From positions 837,443-897,817 of the forward strand of contig SDOX01000007.1 of assembly GCA_004565275.1 (NCBI GenBank): a stretch of DNA of 60,375 nucleotides, in the 5' to 3' direction. This DNA is from Nannochloropsis salina CCMP1776. Lineage: Eukaryota > Sar > Eustigmatophyceae > Eustigmatales > Monodopsidaceae. The notes under the pieces were generated by a model, which had not been told where the DNA came from, did not search any database, and was given only the letters and a program-made list of their open reading frames with translations. The stretch's first letter is position 1, and every line of letters begins with the position of its first letter. Shown piece after piece: positions 52,851 to 60,375 of this stretch. A program made the translations under genes and the position numbers.

Positions 52851-53909
52851 TGTTCGCCCGAAAGAATATGCGGATTTGAAAATATTCATAATCTTTGACA
52901 ACGATCTAGTATTCTTAGCATATACTATCCATTAAAGCTAGAGTTTTCTCAAAGACAAGAAAAAAGTCCAAAATTTATTATATCTTCTTTGTGGTATATG
53001 AACCGTAAGCTAGGATTAAACGGGGGGAATATTCATTGGACGGCATTCTCTCACGAGTTAGCCCGAGAGAAGTGAGGATTCATGTACCAGGACAAGCTAG
53101 TACTATTTTTACTAAATAATGTCTGAGGAATCTTGAATTCCTTCAAAGAGAAGAGATGGATAGAGGACTTATTTATATCTTAATCTCATTGCGTTTACCG
53201 TGAGAAAGATCAAAAAAGGAGGAAAATTGATTGGACCACTTCTCTAGCGTGTTCGCCCGAAAGAATATGCGGATTTGAAAATATTCATAAATTTTGACAA
53301 CGATCTAGTATTCTGAGCATATACTATCCGTTAAATCTAAAATTTCCTCAAAGACAAGAAAAAAGTCCAAAACTTATTATATCTTTTTTTGGGTTTATTA
53401 ATCGTAAGCTAGGAATATTCATTGGACGGCATTCTCTCGCGACTTAGCGCGAGAGAAGTGAGGATTCATGTACCAGGACAAGGTAGTACTATTTTTACTA
53501 GATAATGTCCGAGGAATCTTGAATTCCTTCCAAGAGAAGAGATAAATAGAGGACTTATTTATATCTTAATCTCATTGCGTTCACCGTGAGAGAAAGATCA
53601 AAAAAGGAGGAATATTGATTGGACCACTTCTCTAGCGTGTTCGCCCGAGAAAGAATGCGCAATAGAGAGTATTCACATATCAAGACAAAAGGGTAGCACA
53701 ATTCCTCCATTCTGTCGACTCTTGATTCCTAGCATATACTATCCGTTAAATGTTGAGTTTTCTCACAGACAAGAAAAAAGTCCAAAATTTATTATATCTT
53801 CTTTTTGGTATATGAACCGTAAGCTAGGATTAAACGGGGGGAATATTCATTGGACGGCATTCTCTCGCGAGTTAGCCCGAGAGAAGTGAGGATTCATGTA
53901 CCAGGACAG
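52851..53909. repeat. Tandem repeat, unit about 390-400 bp, upstream of the second surface-protein gene
   Basis: The block TGTTCGCCCG recurs at 52851, 53250 and 53639, giving units of 399 and 389 bp and about 2.6 copies. Each unit includes GAATATTCATTGGACGGCAT and GTGAGGATTCATGTACCAGG segments plus an AT-rich part. The copies are highly similar. A shorter related piece starts near 52820. No coding content is visible. Confidence 0.9.
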
Positions 53910-54313
53910 TGTGTTCACTCGAGCCAGAGTGCGGAGTTTGGTAGCTCGTGCCTATACTTTGACGGGTTACCGCTTTCGTTACCCGCAAACATCTATGCAC
54001 TGCTCATGCTTTATTTTTCTCGCTTGCCTTCTACATTGTCTGCTGAGGTCAACCCACGAGGTCGTAGAAGTAGCACATTGGTTCGGAATGAGATCCTGGC
54101 CTGAATCCCGTGGACATAAACGGAATCAAGGGATACAGACATTCTTGACATGGTGTAGTCGTCTATGAGACCTACAAAGTCTTAATGAGACATTGCAGAT
54201 AGCTGTATCCCGTTTGATTCATGTATAATGGGGTAATGATCGCACATATTCTTACAGGTCGACCAGTCAATCCGCACGCGACCATACTCAAGCACAAATC
54301 CACGCATCCAAAA
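53910..54313. other. Upstream region of the second surface-protein gene
   Basis: About 400 bp between the tandem array and ATG 54314. The open frame of the gene continues upstream to 54221 without a better start. I see no clear promoter motif. Confidence 0.4.
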
Positions 54314-56914
54314 ATGAAAGATTTCTCTTGCGTTCTCTTCGTCGCTCTCCTGGGCTTTGCAAGTATTTTCACCACCGTGTCTCAAAGGTGTCCGGGGCTT
54401 TCTCTGACGGCTAATGTTAAGCCAAATCCTCGGCGTGGGATCGTAGCGGGCAAGGGAATGGCTAAGATCACCGTCACGCTGAGGAGCAAAGATCCCGTGG
54501 ACAACGTGGAGTTTCAGGTGAACCTGCCGGACAGGCTATCGGTTGAGCGAACAGCAATGCGTCCGTCCTCGAAGTCCTATACACCGCCGCAAATTGTTGA
54601 GGATGCGGATGGAGTGACAGCTATTTCCTGGCAGGGTGTCGCTTTCACCAAACGCAAGGGGGGCAAACGCCGCTTTCGTGTCAAGGTGAAGGCTGACCAG
54701 TGTGCCCCTGAGACGCTCGCGGTGTACGCTTTCGCTTACCTAATGAATGCTACAGACACCTCGTGCATGACGCCGCTGGCCAACCCCGCCATCGTAAAAG
54801 TGCGATACTTGAAAGGCAACAAAGACGCGACGTGCGCGCCCACACCAGCTCCTACTGTCAACCCCACGCAGCCTTTTGTGCTCTTTGGTGAGGGCCTGCG
54901 CTTCTCTCAAGGGGAGCGGCTAGCCCCCTTCGAGGACCGTCGTCTTTCGCTGCACACTGGAATCAATAGGCATGAAGGCATCATCGCCCTCTACCATCCT
55001 GAAGATCGACTGCTGCAATCGATCAACACCCCGGAGGCTTGCTATGAATACTGCTCATTGAACGGGGGCGAGGAAGTACCATTCCTCTTCAGCTGGAATA
55101 CCGTGACCAGCCAGTGCTTCTGCTGCGCCGGGGTGTGCACACCCCTCATCGTCGATCCTGATTACAACGTGTACGAAGCGCTCTTACCCAGAACGCTTCC
55201 TCCGACCTCCATCCCTACTGCAACAGCGCCTCCAACGGCTCCCCCAACACCGACACCTACAGCATCGCCTACTCCAGGACCCACTCGTACCCCTACCAAA
55301 GCACCTTCAACGACTCCAACGGCTCGCCCAACACCGACACCTACAGCATCGCCTACTCCAGGACCCACTCGTACCCCTACCCAAGCACCTTCAACGACTC
55401 CAACGGCTCGCCCAACACCGACACCTACAGCATCGCCTACTCCGGGACCCACTCGTACCCCTACCCAAGCACCTTCAACGACTCCAACGGCTCGCCCAAC
55501 ACCGACACCTACAGCATCGCCTACTCCAGGACCCACTCGTACCCCTACCCAAGCACCTTCAACGACTCCAACGGCTCGCCCAACACCGACACCTACAGCA
55601 TCGCCTACTCCAGGACCCACTCGTACCTCTACCCAAGCACCTTCTTGGGCTACGAGCTTCGGAGGAAGCAGGAATGACTCTGGATCTGCCATTGCTGTGG
55701 ATGCATCAGACAGCTCCTACACTACCGGTAATTTCCAAGAAAGCATGACAGTAGGCAACACCACCCTCACGTCTGCTGGTAACGCTGATATATTCATCAT
55801 CAAGCTCGGCTCCAGCGGCAGTCCTGTCTGGGCTACGAGCTTCGGAGGAACCAGTAATGGCTTTGGATTTGCCATTGCTGTGGATGCATCAGGCAGCTCC
55901 TACACTACCGGTTATTTCGAAGGGAGCATGACAGTAGGCAACACCACCCTCACTTCTGCTGGTACCCGCGACATATTCATCATCAAGCTGGACTCCAGCG
56001 GCAGTCCTGTCTGGGCTAGGCGCTTCGGAGGAACCAGTAATGATGACGGAAGAGGCATTGCTGTGGATGCATCAGGCAGCTCCTACACTACCGGTTATTT
56101 CCAAGGGAGCATGACAGTAGGCAGCACCACCCTCACGTCTGCTGGTGGCTCTGACATATTCATCATCAAGCTGGACTCCAGCGGCAGTCCTGTCTGGGCT
56201 AAGCGCTTCGGAGGAACCAGTAATGACTTTGGATTTGCCATTGCTGTGGATGCATCAGGCAGCCCCTACACCACCGGTTATTTCCAAGGGAGCATGACAG
56301 TAGGCAACACCACCCTCACGTCTGCTGGTCTCTTTGACATATTCATCATCAAGCTGGACTCCAGTGGCAGTCCTGTCTGGGCTAGGCGCTTCGGAGGAAC
56401 CAGTTCTGACATTGGATATGCCATTGCTGTGGATGCATCAGGCAGCTCCTACACTACCGGTTATTTCCAAGGGAGCATGACAGTAGGCAACACCACCCTC
56501 ACGTCTGCTGGTGCCGCTGACATTTTCATCATCAAGCTGGACTCCAGCGGCAGTCCTGTCTGGGCTAGGGACTTCGGAGGAATCAATGTTGACATTGGAT
56601 TTGCCATTGCTGTGGATGCATCAGGCAGCTCCTACACTACCGGTTATTTCCAAGGGAGCATGACAGTAGGCAACACCACCCTCACGTCTGCTGGTGCTGC
56701 TGAGATTTTCATTATCAAGCTGGACTCCAGCGGCAGTCATGTCTGGGCTACGAGCTTCGGAGGAACCAGTAATGACGACGGAAGAGGCATTGCTGTGGAT
56801 GCATCAGGCAGCCCCTACACTACCGGTTATTTCGAAGGGAGTATGACAGTAGGCAACACCACCCTCACGTCTGCTGGTGCCCGTGACATATTCATCATCA
56901 AGCTGGAATCCTAA
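54314..56914 (+). CDS. Secreted stalked protein with seven SBBP beta-propeller repeats, intronless
   Basis: A single frame of 866 residues. ATG 54314 is chosen because it directly starts a signal peptide (MKDFSCVLFVALLGFASIF). The N-terminal and Cys-rich domains are clearly paralogous to the gene at 48320: the shared landmarks are RRGIVAGKG, KDPVD, QCAPETLAVYA, CAPTPAPTVNPTQPF, DRRLSLH, YEYCSLNGG and PFLFSWN. The stalk is five copies of a 28-residue Pro-Thr unit. The C-terminus is seven copies of a 61-residue unit beginning WATSFGGTSND and carrying GFAIAVDASGSSYTTGYF and DIFIIKLDSSG. This is the SBBP (seven-bladed beta-propeller) repeat pattern. Exactly seven units fit one closed propeller. 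Unlike its paralogue it has no introns. It is probably anchored to or shed from the cell surface. No C-terminal membrane anchor is seen, and the ligand is unknown. Confidence 0.85.
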   Translation: MKDFSCVLFVALLGFASIFTTVSQRCPGLSLTANVKPNPRRGIVAGKGMAKITVTLRSKDPVDNVEFQVNLPDRLSVERTAMRPSSKSYTPPQIVEDADGVTAISWQGVAFTKRKGGKRRFRVKVKADQCAPETLAVYAFAYLMNATDTSCMTPLANPAIVKVRYLKGNKDATCAPTPAPTVNPTQPFVLFGEGLRFSQGERLAPFEDRRLSLHTGINRHEGIIALYHPEDRLLQSINTPEACYEYCSLNGGEEVPFLFSWNTVTSQCFCCAGVCTPLIVDPDYNVYEALLPRTLPPTSIPTATAPPTAPPTPTPTASPTPGPTRTPTKAPSTTPTARPTPTPTASPTPGPTRTPTQAPSTTPTARPTPTPTASPTPGPTRTPTQAPSTTPTARPTPTPTASPTPGPTRTPTQAPSTTPTARPTPTPTASPTPGPTRTSTQAPSWATSFGGSRNDSGSAIAVDASDSSYTTGNFQESMTVGNTTLTSAGNADIFIIKLGSSGSPVWATSFGGTSNGFGFAIAVDASGSSYTTGYFEGSMTVGNTTLTSAGTRDIFIIKLDSSGSPVWARRFGGTSNDDGRGIAVDASGSSYTTGYFQGSMTVGSTTLTSAGGSDIFIIKLDSSGSPVWAKRFGGTSNDFGFAIAVDASGSPYTTGYFQGSMTVGNTTLTSAGLFDIFIIKLDSSGSPVWARRFGGTSSDIGYAIAVDASGSSYTTGYFQGSMTVGNTTLTSAGAADIFIIKLDSSGSPVWARDFGGINVDIGFAIAVDASGSSYTTGYFQGSMTVGNTTLTSAGAAEIFIIKLDSSGSHVWATSFGGTSNDDGRGIAVDASGSPYTTGYFEGSMTVGNTTLTSAGARDIFIIKLES
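55238..55645 (+). repeat. Pro-Thr stalk minisatellite, 84-bp unit, about five copies
   Basis: An 84-bp unit encoding 28 residues (ASPTPGPTRTPTQAPSTT plus ten more) is repeated nearly perfectly. The first copy has one Lys in place of Gln. Such purity suggests recent expansion. Confidence 0.9.
55646..56911 (+). repeat. Seven in-frame 183-bp repeats (SBBP blades)
   Basis: Seven units of 61 codons, very similar at DNA level. Variation is concentrated at two short stretches per unit (after SFGGTSN and after TSAG), consistent with variable surface loops or with conversion among copies. Confidence 0.9.
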
Positions 56915-57371
56915 TTTAACAATAAGAATTTTCCCAATAAGCATCGAGTCGATTTCCCGAATAAAAACTCCCACGCGAGAGAACCAGCAAGTCATGTCCT
57001 TGAGTTCGCGAAGAAAGCGTACCTACTAGGAGGGTACACCGAGGATCAAGGAAAAGGACCCTTCCAGCACTTTCCACGGAAAGTTGATGCTACGCACGAA
57101 TTATTTGGGCACAGTGACTCTATAACAAGATAAAGGCAGTGGGCCCCTCTATCCTTTCGAGAGAAAGACTCATACCATTATCACACTATACGCTAAATCA
57201 AATAAAGCCCCACTATGATATAGGGAGAGAGACTCATACTATCCTAACCCTACCACCATCCGGGCAATCTGAATGACAAGAAAAAGCGAAGGGCTTCTTG
57301 TCTGCCTTATGGAGATAAAGTGATGTAAAAGAAGATGTAAAAAATTGAAAGAATAAAAGAATTGAAAGCTG
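56915..57371. other. 3' flank between the surface-protein gene and the TTATGG array
   Basis: About 450 bp of AT-rich DNA. Two similar pieces (GAGAGAAAGACTCATACCATTA and a near copy about 65 bp later) form a short direct repeat near 57158-57245. No gene is seen. Confidence 0.5.
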
Positions 57372-57734
57372 TTATGGTTATGGTTATGGTTATGGTTATG
57401 GTTATGGTTATGGTTATGGGTATGGTTATGGTTATGGTTATGGTTATGGTTATGGTTATGGTTATGGTTAGGGTTATGGTTATGGTTATGGTTATGGTTA
57501 TGGGTATGGTTATGGTTATGGTTATGGTTATGGTTATGGTTATGGTTATGGTTATGGTTATGGGTATGGTTATGGGTATGGTTATGGTTATGGTTATGGT
57601 TATGGTTATGGTTATGGTTATGGTTATGGTTATGGTTATGGTTATGGTTATGGTTATGGTTAGGGTTAGGGTTATGGTTATGGTTAGGGTTAGGGTTATG
57701 GTTATGGTTATGGTTATGGTTATGGTTAGGGTTA
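57372..57734 (+). repeat. (TTATGG)n telomere-variant array
   Basis: About 60 hexamers, almost all TTATGG, with occasional TTATGGG heptamers and a few canonical TTAGGG units (notably around 57467, 57658-57668 and 57683-57695, and at the right edge). It lies in the same orientation as the terminal telomere. The long Met-Val and Asn-His open frames here are artefacts of the hexamer. Confidence 0.97.
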
Positions 57735-57735
57735 A

Positions 57736-60183
57736 ACCTAACAGACACTACGGGATTGACTAATGTCAGACGACATTATGGTCACGTATATGTGGCAAAC
57801 GGGGAGAAACTAGAAGTATGTTACATCGGAGACTGGCTCATGCAAGTGAAGCACAGTGATGGCAAAATAAAGGGTGTCATGTTTAAGGACGTTATTGTGG
57901 TACCAAACCTAAGTCGAGATCTATTATCCATGGCTAGAATTGATAAAGCCGGTGGAGATATAATAATCCGTAAAGGAAAGGGCGTAATTAGGAAAGGTGA
58001 TACGCTTGCCGATAAGAAAGGTAGATAACATGTATATGCTAGACTACTACGGAAAATACATCAGATCTGGTCATGTAACGTTTGATGAAGAGACATTCCC
58101 GGCGAGTGTAAGGGAACCTAACGATAGAGTTGAAACTTATCATAATGAGGACGAAGATGATAAGGATTCTATGAAGACAGTGGGGGCTCATCAGAAGGAT
58201 GACCAACGACCTGCTGAAGATGATTTACATCAAGATGAAATACCCGATGATCGTGATGTCGATCATGTCAGGGAGGATCCGTCGCAAGTGGGGGCGACAG
58301 GATGGAAAGATACAGATAATATTGTTCGGAACATGAACAATATGGGACGCACACGGAGCAAGACAAAAGGCTCGTGAACATCATCGGATAGATGATGGGT
58401 TTGCAATTATGGGAGGTGATTTCGCTTTCACTGCAGCATCAGATATAATGAATGTGAGCTGTCGCCACGAGGAGGATCAAGCTCACGTGCGAGCTGAAAG
58501 GGGAAAAGCAAAGGATGCAGAGTACCAGGCCCATATGAGAAATGGTACCTGGGAATTAACCCCCTTACCGAAGGGAGAACGGTGCATCTCAAGTGGCTGG
58601 GTGGAAACTGATAAGCCAGATCAGAATGGTGTTATTGTGAGGAGAAAGGCAAGATTTATTGCCAAAGGTTATAGTCAAAAATTTGGCTATGACTACCTTC
58701 ATACTTATGCACCTGTTGCATCGATGACAACTATTCGTTTGATATTAGCTTTGACGTGTATTCTGGACTTGGACCTGGATAACATGGATGTTGAAACAGC
58801 TTACCTTCAATCAGACCTTGAGGAAAAGGTATATGTTAAGCAGCCACTTGGATATGAGCAATATGGACCGAGTGGAGAGGAGCAGTTTGTCGGTTACGTA
58901 AGTCGCTGTACGGACTTAAACAATCTGGACGTAATTGGCACAAGAAGATTGATGGATGGTTCCGAGGGTATGGTTTCCACCCTTCTTCTGCGGATCCATG
59001 CTTATATACGAAGTTTGGATCTAGTGGTGAAATATTAGTTATAGTCTTATATGTGGATGACTTAATTATTGCTAGTAATTCTAGAGCAATGGTAGATGAT
59101 TTCAAGCAAGCTATTTCAAGGGAATTTTAGCATGAAAGATTTGAACGAACTTGATTGGATACTTGGTATGGCAATCAAACGTGATCAAGAAAAGAGAGTT
59201 ATGGAAATCTCTCAAACGGCTTATATTGATATGGTACTCAATAAATTTGGAATGGCTGATTGCAAACCAGTATTAACACCGATGCAAGGAACACTGACGA
59301 AAACGAATGACAAGGAAATCAAGCCAGATAGTGAATACATGAAGCTAGTGGGTAGCTTATTGTATGCAGCACTAGTAACGCGTCCAGACATTGCATTTGC
59401 GGTGCAATCGTTGGGGAAACACTTGCAAGGACCCAATGAAGAACTGATTTCCTTGTCATTCGTTTTCGTCAGTGTTCCTTCCATCGGTGTTAATACTGGT
59501 TTGCAATCAGCCATTCCAAATTTATTGAGTACCATATCAATATAAGCCGTTTGAGAGATTTCCATAACTTCTTTTCTCGATCACGTTTGATTGCCATACC
59601 AAGTATCCAATCAAGTTCCCTCAAGTCTTTCATGCTAGATTCCTTTGAAATAGCTTGCTTGAATTTATCTACCGTTGCTCTAGAATTACTAGCAATAATT
59701 AAATCGTCCACATATAAGACGATAACTAATAATTCACCACCAGATCCAAACTTCGTATATAAGCATGGATCCGCAGAAGAAGGTTGGAAACCATATCCTC
59801 GGAACCATCCATCAATCTTCTTGTGCCAGTTTCGTCCAGATTGCTTCAGGCCATATAATGACTTATGCAATAGACGAACTAGCTCTTCCCCATTCGGCCC
59901 ATACTGCTCGTATCCAGGTGGTTGTTTGACATATATCTTTTCTTCAAGGTCTGATTGAAGATAAGCTGTGTCGACATCCATGTTATCCAGTTCAAGATCC
60001 AATATGCATGCTATTGCCAATATCAAACGAATCGTTGTTATTGATGCAACAGGTGCATAAGTATGAAGATAGTCATAGCCAAATTCTTGACTATAACCTT
60101 TGGCAATAAATCTTGCCTTTCTTCTCACAATAACACCATTTTGATCTCGTTTGTCCGAATCAACCCAGCCACTCGAGATACAT
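57736..60183 (+). mobile_element. Broken Ty1/copia LTR-retrotransposon relic with inverted reverse-transcriptase copies
   Basis: Pol-derived fragments of a Ty1/copia element. On the plus strand they are a protease-region piece (57756-58028, with VPNLSRDLLSMARIDKAG), a piece from before the reverse transcriptase (about 58030-58377), and reverse-transcriptase sequence (about 58409-59545, with the YVDD-type region near 59050). From about 59449 to 60182 the same reverse-transcriptase stretch is present again on the minus strand, so two arms of roughly 735 bp face each other across about 130 bp. No complete LTR and no full integrase were recognised. It is clearly broken, with several breaks and large missing parts. 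The two arms are a few percent different, which suggests separate copies and moderate age rather than a very recent palindrome. The relic lies between telomere-like repeats on both sides. Confidence 0.85.
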
Positions 60184-60375
60184 CGTTAGGGTTAGGGTTA
60201 GGGTTAGGGTTAGGGTTAGGGTTAGGGTTAGGGTTAGGGTTAGGGTTAGGGTTAGGGTTAGGGTTAGGGTTAGGGTTAGGGTTAGGGTTAGGGTTAGGGT
60301 TAGGGTTAGGGTTAGGGTTAGGGTTAGGGTTAGGGTTAGGGTTAGGGTTAGGGTTAGGGTTAGGGTTAGGGTTAG
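60184..60375 (+). repeat. Terminal telomere (TTAGGG)n
   Basis: About 32 perfect TTAGGG units run to the last base of the window with the G-rich strand toward the end, as expected for the right end of a chromosome. It begins directly after reverse-transcriptase sequence of the copia relic. Confidence 0.98.

Noticed and set aside
55162-55692. A 176-codon minus-strand Gly-Val repeat frame
   Set aside because: Antisense shadow of the 84-bp stalk minisatellite.
57362-57763. Long open frames reading Met-Val repeats on plus and Asn-His repeats on minus strand
   Set aside because: They are direct translations of the TTATGG hexamer array and have no start context or other protein content.

Overview
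The window is eukaryotic nuclear DNA running from a chromosome arm to its physical end: the last 192 bases are an unbroken run of TTAGGG repeats in the orientation expected of a right-hand telomere. Intron-dense, GC-rich genes, very common (CCCT)n/(GGGA)n intron tracts and secreted proteins with long Pro-Thr stalks suggest a stramenopile alga, most like a eustigmatophyte such as Nannochloropsis/Microchloropsis. That assignment is inference from style, not a database result.

Chromosome-arm part (1 to about 47 kb). Housekeeping genes on both strands, most with consistent exon phases that I followed through: the C-terminal end of a gamma-tubulin-complex component (+), a UreH/NiCoT-like metal transporter (-), the Ran factor MOG1 (-), a SAP/NuSAP-like basic nuclear protein (+), two unrecognised proteins (-), a proteasome alpha-type N-terminal half whose splice phases lead into an unrelated, possibly DUF1997-like C-terminal half (-), a 12-exon CCCH zinc-finger protein (-), a 371-residue unrecognised acidic protein (-), a tRNA-Pro(AGG) with a 47-nt insertion in its D-loop (-), ribosomal protein L10/uL16 (+), a mitochondrial carrier (-), a secreted Cys/Asn-glycosylation-rich protein (-), a possible PIG-H-like membrane protein (+) overlapping tail-to-tail with a 22-exon mitochondrial m-AAA protease of the AFG3/FtsH family (-), and MIC10 of the MICOS complex (-). 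Three of these (carrier, AFG3, MIC10) act in the mitochondrial inner membrane, but nothing shows that they are co-regulated.

Subtelomeric part (about 47 to 60.4 kb). Composition becomes more AT-rich and the GGGA/CCCT tracts stop. Two paralogous secreted proteins lie in tandem, each preceded by its own tandem satellite. They share a signal peptide, an N-terminal domain, a Cys-rich domain and a Pro-Thr stalk, but end in different seven-unit beta-propellers: one is encoded with one exon per blade, the other by an intronless stretch of seven SBBP repeats. They look like cell-surface adhesin or sensor proteins with exchangeable heads. Beyond them lie a (TTATGG)n array, a broken Ty1/copia relic with an inverted duplication of its reverse-transcriptase region, and then the telomere, which starts directly on the relic. 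A small head-to-head telomere-repeat palindrome also sits far inside, at 6.0 kb.
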